DNA of 64,000 nt from Paroceanicella profunda (GCF_005887635.2 NZ_CP040820.1:224678-288677), one strand, 5' to 3'. Positions 1 through 8,550 are shown, counted from the stretch's first letter. The notes: generated from the sequence alone by a model not told the origin. Numbers and translations are program-made.

Positions 1-174
1 CGCCTCGGGCAGCTCAACCCGTCATGGACCCCGGAACTGGCCGCCCTCGGCTTCAACGCGATGGTCACGGGCATGCTGGAGGAATGGTCGCAGGAGGCCG
101 GTGCCTTCGACATCGGGGCCAGAGGCGCCCGGGTGGTGGCACTTTTCCTCGACCATCTCGGCGCGACGGACTAG
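1..174 (+). CDS. C-terminal end of a TetR-like regulator (partial)
   Basis: The open frame starts at the window edge and stops with TAG at 172-174, giving the last 57 residues of a protein. The pattern of a helix with a conserved tryptophan (MLEEWSQEAGAFDIGARG) followed by a final amphipathic helix (ARVVALFLDHLG) resembles the C-terminal ligand-binding helices of TetR/AcrR regulators. The DNA-binding half is outside the window, so this is an inference from a short tail. The EamA transporter gene begins 80 bases downstream on the same strand and could be its target or operon partner. Confidence 0.5.
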   Translation, partial: RLGQLNPSWTPELAALGFNAMVTGMLEEWSQEAGAFDIGARGARVVALFLDHLGATD

Positions 175-253
175 ACCGGTCGCGGGGCGCCGCACGGCGC
201 TTCGCCGCGGCTGTCCTGGCGCGGCCTCCGATCCGCAACGGATATCCTGACAC

Positions 254-1150
254 ATGACCCCCGACTGGCTCTGGATCGTCTTCACCCTCGGGGCGGCCTT
301 TTCGCAGACCTTCCGCAACGCGCTGCAGCGCGGGCTCACCGGCCCGCTCGGCACCGTCGGCGCCACGCATGTGCGGTTTCTCTACGGGCTGCCCTTCGCC
401 CTCCTCTTCTTCGGCCTCATTCTGCTCTGGGTCGGGCGCCTGCCGCCGCTGCCGGACCTGCGCTTTGCCGGGATGGTGGCCGTCGGCGCGCTCACCCAGA
501 TCGTCGCGACAGGGCTGATGCTCGCGGCCATGCGCAAGCGCGCCTTTCTCATCGTCACCGCCTACACCAAATGCGAGCCGGTGCTGGTGATCCTCGTGGC
601 CTGGGTGCTGGTGGGCGAAACGGTGAGCGCCGCGGCCGTGGCGGCCGTCGCACTGGCCACGGCCGGGGTGATGACCATGTCCTGGCCCGGGCGCGAGATG
701 CGCGGGCAGGCCTGGGCGGGGCCGGTCGCCTTCGGGCTGATGTCCGGCGGGCTGTTCGCCGTCTCGGCGGTGTGTTTTCGCAGTGCGATCAACGGGCTGG
801 GCTCGGGCATGTTCCTGCTTGACGCGAGCTTCACCCTGGTCTGCAGCCTCAGCTTCCAGGTTCTGGTGCTCAGCCTGTGGCTGGCGCTGCGTGATCCGCA
901 GGTGCTGAGGGCGCTGCTGCGCAATCCCCGGCAGTCGCTGCCGGCGGGCTTTGCCGGGGCCTTCGCCTCGCAGCTCTGGTTCCTCGCCTTCGCGCTGCAA
1001 TCGGCCTCGCTGGTGCGCACCGCGGCGCTGAGCGAGATCCTGTTCGCGCAGCTGCTGTCCCGGCGGATGTCGGCGCAGCGCCTCACCGCGCGCGAAGCTG
1101 TCGGCGTGGCCATGCTGGCCGCCGGCGTGGCCGGTGTGCTCCTGCTCTGA
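254..1150 (+). CDS. EamA/DMT-family membrane transporter
   Basis: The 298-residue product is almost entirely hydrophobic, with about ten predicted membrane helices arranged as two five-helix halves, the layout of EamA (drug/metabolite transporter) proteins. Family members export or import small metabolites such as amino acids or nucleosides; the substrate cannot be read from sequence. The ATG at 254 follows a GGATATCC segment and gives the expected N-terminus, which goes straight into the first membrane helix. Length is normal for the family (about 300). It follows a probable TetR-type regulator and is convergent with the aldolase operon on the other strand. Confidence 0.8.
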   Translation: MTPDWLWIVFTLGAAFSQTFRNALQRGLTGPLGTVGATHVRFLYGLPFALLFFGLILLWVGRLPPLPDLRFAGMVAVGALTQIVATGLMLAAMRKRAFLIVTAYTKCEPVLVILVAWVLVGETVSAAAVAAVALATAGVMTMSWPGREMRGQAWAGPVAFGLMSGGLFAVSAVCFRSAINGLGSGMFLLDASFTLVCSLSFQVLVLSLWLALRDPQVLRALLRNPRQSLPAGFAGAFASQLWFLAFALQSASLVRTAALSEILFAQLLSRRMSAQRLTAREAVGVAMLAAGVAGVLLL

Positions 1151-1499
1151 GCGTTGCCGCCCGGGCGATCGGCCCCCTGCCTCCCGGCCGTGTGGCCGCG
1201 ACCTCGGCTGGAACCCGGGCTGCCGGGCACCACCTGAAACTGGCCGGGCCGGGGCCGCGAGGCACCGCCTGAAACCGGCAGGGCCGGGGCCGCAGGGGAG
1301 GGTGCATCCGGCGGAGACCCGCTGCGGCGTTCGCAGGAGGCGTGGCCGCGCGGGGCTGCGCCGGGCCGCAGTGCGGGGTGCCTCCGGCAGGCGGATCGGC
1401 GGGCGCTGCCCGTGCCCGTGCCCGGGCCCGGACGGCCCGCCGGGAGGGCGCAGGCGGGGCGCCCCTCTCTCCGGTGTCCGCCCTGCCGCGGTGCGGGTC
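1151..1499. other. Intergenic region between convergent genes
   Basis: There is no convincing gene. It holds a 35-bp tandem duplication (1226-1295), a short run of CCCGTG/CCCGGG hexamers near 1410-1430, and a 10-bp GGGGCGCCCC palindrome at 1456-1465 that lies in the 3' flank of the aldolase gene. Long open frames crossing it in both directions are composition shadows without ribosome-binding sites or family resemblance. Confidence 0.7.
1226..1295. repeat. 35-bp tandem duplication
   Basis: Two adjacent 35-base copies (1226-1260 and 1261-1295) match at 30 of 35 positions. Both contain the core CCTGAAAC followed by GGGCCGGGGCCGC. It lies in the non-coding gap between the EamA gene and the aldolase gene. 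No function can be assigned. Confidence 0.75.
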
Positions 1500-2549
1500 T
1501 CAGCCGGCGGGAGCCACCACCGAGAGGAAGGCCTCCGCGGCCCGGCGCACCGCGGCCCGGGGCGCGTCGAGATGGGTGACGACACGCATCCGCGTCGGGC
1601 TCTCCACGCCCAGGCGCACGCCCTTCGCCATCAGCGCGCGGGAGAGTTCCGAGGCATCGCGCCCGGTGCCCGTGACATCGAGGAACAGGATGTTGGTGCG
1701 CACCTGCTCCGGAAACACCTGCACGCCGGGGCAGCCCGCCACCAGCCGGGCGAAGAGCCGGGCGTTGTCATGGTCTTCGGCCAGCCGCTCCAGGTTGTGG
1801 CGCAGCGCGTAGAGCCCCGCCGCGGCCAGGAAGCCGGACTGGCGCAGCGCCCCGCCCAGCCGGTGCTTCCAGAACCACGCCTCCTCTATGAAGCCGCGCG
1901 AGCCGGCGAGCACCGCGCCCACCGGGCAGCCGAGCCCCTTCGAGAGGTCGATCCACACGGAGGCGAAGCCCGTCGTGTAGCTGGCCGGGGCCACCCCCTC
2001 TTCCGTGGCGGCGTTCAGCAAGCGCGCGCCGTCGATATGCGCGGCGAGCCCGTGCGCGGCGGCGCGTTCGGCGAGGGCGGTGAGGGTGTGGGCCGGCCAG
2101 ATCGCGCCGCCGCCCCGGTTGGTGGTCTGCTCCGCCGAGACCACCCGGCTGCGGGGGGACCGGTGCCGCGGCGCGCGCAGCGCCGCTTCGAAGGCGTCGG
2201 CATCGAAGATGCCGTCCGCTGTCTCGATGGTCCGGAACTGGGCGCCGGCGAGAGCCGCGGCGCCGGCGCCTTCGGAGCCGAAGACATGCGCGTTGGCGGC
2301 GGTGATGATCTCGTCGCCCGGGCGGCAGTGCACGAGGAAGGCGATCTGGTTGCACATGGTGCCGGAGGGCAGGAACACGGCCGCTTCCATGCCCAGCAGC
2401 TCCGCCACGCGGGCTTCGAGGGCGCGGGTGGTGGGGTCCTCGTAACGCTGCTCGTCGCCGGTTTCCGCCGAGGTCATCGCCGCGAGCATGCCCGCGGACG
2501 GGCGGGTCGACGTATCCGAGATCAGGTCGATTTCGATATGCGGGCTCAT
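1500..2549 (-). CDS. Threonine-aldolase-like PLP enzyme (beta-eliminating lyase family)
   Basis: This 349-residue fold-type I PLP enzyme resembles low-specificity L-threonine aldolases, which cleave L-threonine or other beta-hydroxy amino acids to glycine plus an aldehyde. The N-terminus has the family's DLISDTSTRP segment (8-17). His88 should stack on the cofactor, Asp173 and Arg176 lie in the HIDGARLLNA motif, and the cofactor lysine is Lys204 in DLSKGLGCPVG. It is the last gene of a minus-strand operon and overlaps the upstream aminotransferase by 4 bases (ATGA), so the two are translationally coupled. Being locked to an amino-acid ABC transporter suggests the substrate is an imported beta-hydroxy amino acid; exact specificity is not visible. 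Confidence 0.8.
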   Translation of the reverse strand: MSPHIEIDLISDTSTRPSAGMLAAMTSAETGDEQRYEDPTTRALEARVAELLGMEAAVFLPSGTMCNQIAFLVHCRPGDEIITAANAHVFGSEGAGAAALAGAQFRTIETADGIFDADAFEAALRAPRHRSPRSRVVSAEQTTNRGGGAIWPAHTLTALAERAAAHGLAAHIDGARLLNAATEEGVAPASYTTGFASVWIDLSKGLGCPVGAVLAGSRGFIEEAWFWKHRLGGALRQSGFLAAAGLYALRHNLERLAEDHDNARLFARLVAGCPGVQVFPEQVRTNILFLDVTGTGRDASELSRALMAKGVRLGVESPTRMRVVTHLDAPRAAVRRAAEAFLSVVAPAG

Positions 2550-3715
2550 GCGGTCAGTCGCCTCAGGTGGTGGAGCAGGCGGTCGGCGAAGCGCGTCACG
2601 TCCTCCTCGTTGTTGTAGAAGTGGATGGCGGCGCGCAGGTGGCCGTCCTTGCTCGCCACGCGAATGCCGTCCTCCGCCAGCGCGGCCTCGAGCGCATCGG
2701 CGGAGACCCGGCCGGTCTCCAGGCTCACGATGCCGCCGCGCTCGGACCAGAGCCGGGGCGTGCGCACCGGGATATGGGCCAGGTCCAGCGTCTCGATGAG
2801 CAGGGTGGTGAGGTCGCGCACCCGGGTCTCGATGGCCGAGAGGCCGATGCTGCCGACGAACTCCGCCGAGCGCCGCTGGATGGCGAGGCCGAGGAAGTTC
2901 GGGTTGCCGTATTCGAAGCGCCGCGCGCCGGGCGCCCAGTGCAGGTCGGCGACGGTGCGGTCGAGGGTGTCGAAGGAGTATTTCGCCGCGAAGGGCGGGG
3001 TGATGCGCTCCAGCGCCCGCGGGCCGAGGTGCATGAGCCCGGCGCCGGTCACCGAAAGCTGGGCCTTGTGGCCACCGGCGGCGACCACGTCCGCGCCCAT
3101 CGCGTCCAGCCGGCGGTCGATCACGCCGAGGGCCTGGATCGCGTCGACGACGAGGAGCGCGTCCTGCGCGCGGGCGATGTCGGCAAGGGCGTCGAGATCG
3201 GCGCGCTGGCCGGTGCCGTAGCTCAGCCAGGCGACGGTGAGCACGCGGGTGCGCGCGTCCACCGCCGCGCGCAGCGCGTCGGTGCTCACCACGCCGTCCG
3301 GCCCCTCGGGCACGATGCGCAGCTCCACGCCGCGGCGGGCCAGCGGGCGCCAGGGGAAGGTGTTGTTCTCGTGCTCGGCGGCGGAGAGCACCACGTTGTC
3401 GCCCTCCCGCCAGTCCAGCCCGGTGGCGACGATGTTCATCGCCTCGGAGGTGTTGCGCACCAGCCCGATGGTCTCGGGCGCCGCGCCGAACACCCGGCCC
3501 ACGGTCTCGCGGGTGCGGGTCACGCCGCCCATGGCGAAGGCGGTCGCGCCGGCTTCGGGGCTGGCGATGTCGGCGAACCAGTCCTGCGCGGCCGCGCCGG
3601 CGCAGCGCGGCAGCAGCGCCTTGCGTGCCGTGTCGAGGTAGACGGTGGTCGCCGTGGCGGGGAATTCGGCGCGCAGCGCCGCCCAGTCGGGCGCGGGGGA
3701 ATGGGGGACGGGCAT
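2546..3715 (-). CDS. Class V aminotransferase (cysteine-desulfurase-like fold)
   Basis: The start at 3715 (MPVPHSPAPDW) was chosen because it follows the ATPase stop by one base; the open frame runs further up but into that gene. The 389-residue product has the class V layout: N-terminal YLDTA segment (26-30), EHENN (114-118) where the PLP ring stacks, the cofactor aspartate in VVDAIQ (Asp191), and the Schiff-base lysine Lys217 in AGGHKAQL. No catalytic-loop cysteine typical of true cysteine desulfurases is evident, so transamination or lyase chemistry on an imported amino acid is more likely than sulfur mobilisation. It sits between an ABC ATPase and a threonine-aldolase-like enzyme in one operon. 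Confidence 0.8.
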   Translation of the reverse strand: MPVPHSPAPDWAALRAEFPATATTVYLDTARKALLPRCAGAAAQDWFADIASPEAGATAFAMGGVTRTRETVGRVFGAAPETIGLVRNTSEAMNIVATGLDWREGDNVVLSAAEHENNTFPWRPLARRGVELRIVPEGPDGVVSTDALRAAVDARTRVLTVAWLSYGTGQRADLDALADIARAQDALLVVDAIQALGVIDRRLDAMGADVVAAGGHKAQLSVTGAGLMHLGPRALERITPPFAAKYSFDTLDRTVADLHWAPGARRFEYGNPNFLGLAIQRRSAEFVGSIGLSAIETRVRDLTTLLIETLDLAHIPVRTPRLWSERGGIVSLETGRVSADALEAALAEDGIRVASKDGHLRAAIHFYNNEEDVTRFADRLLHHLRRLTA

Positions 3716-3716
3716 C

Positions 3717-4460
3717 TCAGCCTCCGTGCGAGATCTGGCGAACGAATTCGGCCGCGCGCGGGGTGCGCGGGGCGCGGAAGAAGCTTTCGGGGTCAGTGGC
3801 TTCGATGATCTCGCCGGCATCCATGAACACCACGAGATCGGCCACCCGCCGGGCGAAGCCCATCTCGTGGGTCACCACGATCATCGACTGGCCGCCGATG
3901 GCGAGTTCCTCCATCACCTCCAGCACCTCGTGAATCATCTCCGGGTCCAGCGCCGAGGTGGGCTCGTCGAACAGCAGCACCCGCGGCTCCAGCATCAGCG
4001 TGCGCGCGATGGCGACGCGCTGCGCCTGCCCGCCGGAGAGCTGCCCGGGGTATTTGGCGATCTGGTCGGAGAGGCGCACGCGCTCCAGCAGGTCCCGCGC
4101 CCGGGCCACGGCCTCGGCGCGCGCCATGCCCCGCCCGTGCACCGGGCCGATGCACAGGTTCTCCAGCACGGTGAGGTGGGGGAACAGGTTGAAGCTCTGG
4201 AACACCATGCCCGACATCGCGCGGATCTCGCGCAGCGCGGCGGCGCTGCCGTCCAGGCTGCGGCCGCAGAGCGAGAGCGCGCCCTCCTGGAAGGTCTCCA
4301 GCCCGTTGATGCAGCGGATCAGCGTGGACTTGCCGGAGCCGGAGGGCCCGCAGAGCACCAGCTTCTCGCCCGCGCCCAGGCCCAGGCTCACGTCGCGCAG
4401 CACGTGGTGGGGGCCGAACCACTTGTTCAGCCCGCTGATCTCGACGGCCAGCGCGCTCAT
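3717..4460 (-). CDS. aapP: Amino-acid ABC transporter ATP-binding protein (AapP/GlnQ type)
   Basis: A 247-residue ATPase of the polar amino-acid class. Walker A is GPSGSGKST (38-46), the Q-loop glutamine is Gln88, the signature is LSGGQ (141-145), Walker B is VLLFDEP (161-167), and THEMGFAR follows near the end, as in GlnQ/AapP proteins. The ATG at 4460 overlaps the end of the upstream permease gene by 4 bases. It would energise the AapJ-AapQ-AapM importer encoded upstream. The class V aminotransferase begins one base after its stop, so enzymes and importer are made from one message. Confidence 0.9.
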   Translation of the reverse strand: MSALAVEISGLNKWFGPHHVLRDVSLGLGAGEKLVLCGPSGSGKSTLIRCINGLETFQEGALSLCGRSLDGSAAALREIRAMSGMVFQSFNLFPHLTVLENLCIGPVHGRGMARAEAVARARDLLERVRLSDQIAKYPGQLSGGQAQRVAIARTLMLEPRVLLFDEPTSALDPEMIHEVLEVMEELAIGGQSMIVVTHEMGFARRVADLVVFMDAGEIIEATDPESFFRAPRTPRAAEFVRQISHGG

Positions 4461-5581
4461 GCCCCGGCCCTCCGGAGGCGGCGCAGGTTGTCGCGCTCGA
4501 TGGAGCGGCCGTAGAGCGACAGCCCGGTGCAGATGAGGAAGTAGAGCAGGAACACGAAGAGGTAGCCCTCCATGCCGTAGCGCACCCAGTCCGGGTCCTG
4601 CAGAGCGGCCTTGGTGGCGCCGAGCACGTCGAACAGCCCGAGGATGGAGAAGAAGGTGGTGTTCTTGAAGGCGCGGATGATGTCGTTGAAGAGCGCGGGC
4701 AGCGCGACGGCGATGGCCTGCGGCAGCACCACCTTGCGCAGGCGCAGCGTGTAGCGCATGCCGAGGGCCTTGGCCGCTTCCTCCTGCCCCTCGGGCAGGG
4801 CCTGCAACCCGCCGCGCACCGCCTCCGCCGCATAGGCCGCGAAGAACACGATCATGCCGATTTCCGCGCGCAGCAGCTTGTCGATGTCGAGCTCCGGCGG
4901 CAGGAACAGCGGCAGGATGAGCGCGGCGAAGAACAGCACCACCAGCAGAGGAAAGCCGCGCACGCATTCCACGAAGGCCGCACAGAGGAAGGAGATCACC
5001 GGCCAGTCCGAGCGCCGGCCGAGCGCCAGCGCCACCGCGAGCGGCAGCCCCCCCGCCACCGTGCCGCCGAAGATCATGAAGGTGAGCGGCAGCCCGCCCC
5101 AGAGGTCCGTGCCCACCGCGGAGAGGCCGAGGAGACCGCCGCGCATCAGCACCAGCGAGACGAGGAACACCGCCAGCCAGCCGCCCAGCCGCAGGCCCAG
5201 CGGCAGCCAGCGCGGCGCAGTGAGCAGCGCCCAGCCGAGCCAGAGCGCGACGACCACCGCCCCGCGCCACTGCTGCTGGTAGGGAAAGGCGCCGAACAGG
5301 ATGACCCGGTGCTTCTCCGCGATCACCGCCCAGCAGGCGCCGGCGTCCGCGGCCCGGCAGGCCGCCGGGTCGGGCGCGTACCAGACCGCGTCGAGAATCG
5401 CCCAGCGGAACAGCGGCCAGAGCAGTGCGATCAGCGCCAGCCCCAGCGCCAGGGTGAACGCGCCGCTGAGCGGGCTGCGAAACAGCCGGCGCAACAGCGG
5501 CCCGGCGCGGCCGGCGGCCTGCGGGGCCGGGCGCGGCGCCGTGGCGCCGCCGGTGAGGGCGAAGGAGGTGGTCGCGGCCAT
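4457..5581 (-). CDS. aapM: General L-amino acid ABC permease (AapM/BztC type)
   Basis: This is a 374-residue inner-membrane permease with long extra N-terminal hydrophobic segments and a periplasmic cysteine-containing loop (ACRAADAGACW). Those features separate the AapM/BztC class from ordinary 220-residue polar amino-acid permeases. The C-terminal third contains the ATPase-contacting EAA loop (EEAAKALGMRYTLRLRKVVLPQ). Start and stop overlap or nearly abut the neighbours (4 bases with aapP, one base after aapQ). Known Aap/Bzt systems take up a broad range of L-amino acids. The catabolic neighbours here suggest a dedicated copy. Confidence 0.88.
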   Translation of the reverse strand: MAATTSFALTGGATAPRPAPQAAGRAGPLLRRLFRSPLSGAFTLALGLALIALLWPLFRWAILDAVWYAPDPAACRAADAGACWAVIAEKHRVILFGAFPYQQQWRGAVVVALWLGWALLTAPRWLPLGLRLGGWLAVFLVSLVLMRGGLLGLSAVGTDLWGGLPLTFMIFGGTVAGGLPLAVALALGRRSDWPVISFLCAAFVECVRGFPLLVVLFFAALILPLFLPPELDIDKLLRAEIGMIVFFAAYAAEAVRGGLQALPEGQEEAAKALGMRYTLRLRKVVLPQAIAVALPALFNDIIRAFKNTTFFSILGLFDVLGATKAALQDPDWVRYGMEGYLFVFLLYFLICTGLSLYGRSIERDNLRRLRRAGA

Positions 5582-5582
5582 G

Positions 5583-6767
5583 TCAGCGTCCCGGGATCTG
5601 CACGAGGCGGTTGAACAGGGTGGCCACCAGCCCCACCGAGACCGACAGCATCAGGTAGATGACGGCCATCACCAGCAGCACCTCGATGGTGCGGCCCGAA
5701 TAGGTGAGCGCGGTGTTGGACACGCTGAACAGGTCCGGGTAGCCGACGGCCACGCCCAGCGAGCTGTTCTTGATCAGGCTCACGTATTGCGCGGCCAGCG
5801 GCGGGATCACCACGCGGAAGGCCTGCGGCGCCACGATGCGCCGGTAGATGGAGCCGGGCGAGAGGCCGATGGTGCGCGCCGCCTCCACCTGGCCCGCGTC
5901 CACGCTCTGCACGCCGCCGCGCACGATCTCGGCGATGAAGGCGGCGATGTAGAAGGACAGGCCGAAGTAGATGGCGAGGAATTCCGGGCTGAGCGTGGCG
6001 CCGCCGGAGAAGTTGAACTTGCCCAGGCTGGGCACCGACCAGGCCAGCGGCGCGCCGCGGCCGAGCCAGACCAGGAGCGGCGGCCCGAGGATCAGCCCGG
6101 TGAGCAGCGGCCCCGTCCAGCGCCGCGGGCGCAGCGGGTCGGCCGGGCGGCGGCGGGCGAGGCGGCCGAGCAGGAAGGCCAGCACCCCCCCGGCGCAGAG
6201 CGCGAGGAAGACGAGCGCCAGCGTTGCGCGGTCCTGCGGCGCGGGCACGGTGAGGCCGCGGTTCGAGGCGAAGACGACGCCGAGGATCGACCAGGCGTCG
6301 CGCGCCGCCGGCATCAGGGTGAAGAACGTGTACCAGAACACGATCTGCACCAGCTGCGGCGTGTTGCGGAAGATGTCCACGTAGCCGCGCGCCAGCCCCG
6401 CGGCGAGCGGGTTGCGCGACAGCGCCGCCACCCCCGCCGCCGCGCCGAGGAGCGTGGCCGTCACCATGCTCACCAGCGAAAGCATCACCGTGTTTCCCAG
6501 CCCCACCCCGATTGCGGAGAGGTAGGTGTCACCGGAGGTGAAGGTGAAGAACCCCTCGCCCAGCGAGAAGGGCGCGGCGACGAAGAGGAAATCCAGCCCC
6601 GAGGTCATCCCGCGGGCGTCGAGCGCCGCGCGGGCATTGGTCACCAGCCAGAGCCCGAGCGCCAGCAGCGCGACGAGCGCCGCAGCCTGCCAGAGCATGG
6701 CGCGCGGGCCGCCGCGCCGCAGGCGGGCGAAGCGCGGCGGCCGGGCGGGAGGGGCGATCTCGGTCAT
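5583..6767 (-). CDS. aapQ: General L-amino acid ABC permease (AapQ/BztB type)
   Basis: A 394-residue permease, the length of AapQ/BztB proteins, with a short cytoplasmic N-terminus, a first membrane helix near 24-44, an insertion of variable hydrophobic sequence in the middle, and a C-terminal EAA loop (EAARTIGLSPGSIYRRIVAPQAF). Together with AapM it should form the heterodimeric membrane channel. It starts 22 bases after the binding-protein gene and ends one base before aapM. The operon order J-Q-M-P matches known Aap operons; what is unusual is the pair of PLP enzymes appended at the 3' end. Confidence 0.88.
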   Translation of the reverse strand: MTEIAPPARPPRFARLRRGGPRAMLWQAAALVALLALGLWLVTNARAALDARGMTSGLDFLFVAAPFSLGEGFFTFTSGDTYLSAIGVGLGNTVMLSLVSMVTATLLGAAAGVAALSRNPLAAGLARGYVDIFRNTPQLVQIVFWYTFFTLMPAARDAWSILGVVFASNRGLTVPAPQDRATLALVFLALCAGGVLAFLLGRLARRRPADPLRPRRWTGPLLTGLILGPPLLVWLGRGAPLAWSVPSLGKFNFSGGATLSPEFLAIYFGLSFYIAAFIAEIVRGGVQSVDAGQVEAARTIGLSPGSIYRRIVAPQAFRVVIPPLAAQYVSLIKNSSLGVAVGYPDLFSVSNTALTYSGRTIEVLLVMAVIYLMLSVSVGLVATLFNRLVQIPGR

Positions 6768-6789
6768 GATCCCGGGGCCTTCGCGGGGC

Positions 6790-7812
6790 TCAGAGCGGCG
6801 GGGCGTAGATCAGGCCGCCGTCGGTGTACTGGGCGTTCATGCCGCGCGGCAGCTTCAGGGGCGAGCCCATGCCGACGTTGCGCTCGAACACCTCGCCGTA
6901 GTTGCCCACCGACTTGATGACGTTGTAGGCCCAGTCCTTTTCCAGACCGAGGCCCTCGCCGCCGGCGTCGTCCACGCCGAGCAGCCGACGCACGGCCGGG
7001 TCCTGCGAGGTATCGCGCATCTCGTCGACATTGGCGGAGGTCACGCCGCTCTCCTCGGCCTGGAACAGGGTGTAGAGCGTCCACTGCACGATGTCGCGCC
7101 ACTGGGCATCGTCCTGGCGGACCACCGGGCCCATCGGGTCCTTGCCGAAGATTTCCGGCAGGATCACGTAATCGTCCGGGTTCGGGGCCACCGCGGCGCG
7201 GGTGGAGGAGAGGCCGGAGGTGGACTGCACGGCCACGTCGCACCGCCCGCCGAAGAAGGCGGTATTGATCTCCTTCTGGTCCTCGATGACCACGAGGTTC
7301 ATCTTGATGTCGAATTTCTTCTGGATGTCGGCGACCACGCGTTCGGAGGTCGAGCCCGGGCGCACGCAGACGCTGGCGCCGTCCAGCTCGGAGGCGGAGG
7401 ACACGCCGAGGTCCTTCGCCACCATCAGCCCCTGGCCGTCGTAGAAGGTGGGGGAGACGAAATCGAGCCCGAGGTCGGTGTCGCGCGCCCGCGTCCAGGT
7501 GGTGTTGGCGGCGGTGAGATCCACCTCGCCGGTCTGCAGCGCGGTGAGGCGGGTCTGGTTGTTGGTCTTGAGGAACTGCGCCTTCGAGGGGTCGCCGAAC
7601 ACCGCCGCGGCCACGGCGCGGCAGGTGTCGATGTCGATCCCGTGCCATGCGCCCTTGCCGTCGACCGAGGAGAAGCCCGGGCGGCTGCCGTTCACGGCGC
7701 ATTTGACCACGCCGGCCTGGCGCACGGTGTCGAGGGTTCCGGCAGAGGCCGCCGAACACAGGGCTGCGGTGGCGCCGAGACCGGCGCAAAGAAGGACGGC
7801 AAATCTGGTCAC
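6790..7812 (-). CDS. aapJ: General L-amino acid ABC periplasmic binding protein (AapJ/BztA type)
   Basis: I chose the GTG at 7812: it is preceded by GGAGAA and gives a 340-residue protein starting directly in a signal peptide (TRFAVLLCAGLGATAALCSAASA), the usual length for AapJ. Much longer upstream open sequence belongs to the regulator. The mature part begins TLDTVRQAGVVKCAVNG, with the C-terminal AYNVIKSVGNYGEVFERNVG typical of this binding-protein class. The GTG overlaps the regulator's TGA (GTGA), so the transporter is coupled to synthesis of its own regulator. It should capture amino acids in the periplasm for AapQMP. Confidence 0.9.
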   Translation of the reverse strand: MTRFAVLLCAGLGATAALCSAASAGTLDTVRQAGVVKCAVNGSRPGFSSVDGKGAWHGIDIDTCRAVAAAVFGDPSKAQFLKTNNQTRLTALQTGEVDLTAANTTWTRARDTDLGLDFVSPTFYDGQGLMVAKDLGVSSASELDGASVCVRPGSTSERVVADIQKKFDIKMNLVVIEDQKEINTAFFGGRCDVAVQSTSGLSSTRAAVAPNPDDYVILPEIFGKDPMGPVVRQDDAQWRDIVQWTLYTLFQAEESGVTSANVDEMRDTSQDPAVRRLLGVDDAGGEGLGLEKDWAYNVIKSVGNYGEVFERNVGMGSPLKLPRGMNAQYTDGGLIYAPPL

Positions 7813-8522
7813 TGGGTTTTCTCCATTCCGCTGTTGGACAAGCTGTCGGAGCCCTTTGCGGGTTTCCGGCCGACTCCGGTTTCGAGCTTCAGGCGCAGGT
7901 CCAGCCCGCGCGCGAGGTGGTCGGACATGCGGGCCCGGGCGGCGGCGGGGTCGCGCGCCTCGATGGCCTCGAGAATGGCGATGTGCTCGGTGAGGGTTTC
8001 CTGCGCGATCTCCTGGGCGAAGTAGCGCGGCAGGTGGAAGGCGAGCCGGAAGCGCATGCGAAACAGCCGCACCGCCTCGCTGAGCGGCACGCTGCCGGAC
8101 GCCTCCATGAGCACGTTGTGGAACTCCGTGCCCGCGTCGTCGATCTCCGCCGCGGTGAAGGCGGAGGCATCGCGCGACATGATCCGCATCCGCATGCCGC
8201 AGGCCGAGAGGGCCGCGGTGGGCCCGGCCGCGGCGGCCAGTTCCGCCGCCAGCCCCTCCAGCGCGTCGCGCACCCGGTAGACCTCGGCGAGGTCCTGCGG
8301 CGTGACGGAGCGCACGAAAGTGCCGCGGGCGGGGCGCACTTCCACCACGCCCTCCTGCTCCAGCTGGCGCAGCGCCTCGCGCACCGGCATGCGGCCCATG
8401 TCCAGCGCCTGGGCGAGCTTGCGCTCGGACAGCGGCGTGGCGGCATCGTAGGTGCCGCCGAAGATGAGGGCGACGATACGGTTGTAGGCGCGGTCGCGCT
8501 CGAACTCGAAATTGACTGTCAT
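7809..8522 (-). CDS. GntR-family regulator, FCD domain
   Basis: A 237-residue protein from the ATG at 8522 (MTVNFEFERD). The N-terminal winged helix-turn-helix carries the GntR signature (LSERKLAQALDMGRMPVREALRQLEQEGVVEV) and the all-helical C-terminal part fits the FCD ligand-binding domain. FCD regulators usually repress a neighbouring catabolic operon until its substrate binds. This gene heads the transporter-aminotransferase-aldolase operon and overlaps its first gene. A GGTATACC palindrome lies about 20 bases upstream of the start, consistent with autoregulation. The ligand is unknown but is probably the imported amino acid or a product of it. Confidence 0.85.
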   Translation of the reverse strand: MTVNFEFERDRAYNRIVALIFGGTYDAATPLSERKLAQALDMGRMPVREALRQLEQEGVVEVRPARGTFVRSVTPQDLAEVYRVRDALEGLAAELAAAAGPTAALSACGMRMRIMSRDASAFTAAEIDDAGTEFHNVLMEASGSVPLSEAVRLFRMRFRLAFHLPRYFAQEIAQETLTEHIAILEAIEARDPAAARARMSDHLARGLDLRLKLETGVGRKPAKGSDSLSNSGMEKTQ

Positions 8523-8540
8523 GCCGGGATACTGGCCGAC

Positions 8541-8550
8541 CGGTATACCA
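8541..8550. promoter_or_regulatory. Candidate GntR operator
   Basis: CGGTATACCA contains a perfect GGTATACC palindrome (8542-8549) 20 bases upstream of the FCD regulator start. FCD-type GntR proteins commonly bind short palindromes of the TnGTAnACnA kind, and similar cores occur upstream of the other FCD regulators in this window (16446, 58379). Assignment is by position and similarity only. Confidence 0.45.

Noticed and set aside
65..1585. Long minus-strand open frame opposite the EamA gene, and similar long frames elsewhere (for example 1134-2618, 5301-6917, 30328-34383, 45033-48605)
   Set aside because: These are mirror frames of genuine genes in high-GC DNA. They lack ribosome-binding sites, have Arg/Gly/His-rich composition and match no family.
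3717..5270. A 517-residue version of the AapP ATPase
   Set aside because: The extra N-terminal part is the permease gene read in another frame; the ATPase family starts at MSALAVEISG (4460).
1500..8522. Beta-hydroxyaspartate (bhc) pathway cluster
   Set aside because: The aldolase here is of the L-threonine-aldolase type and the bhcB dehydratase and bhcD reductase are missing.
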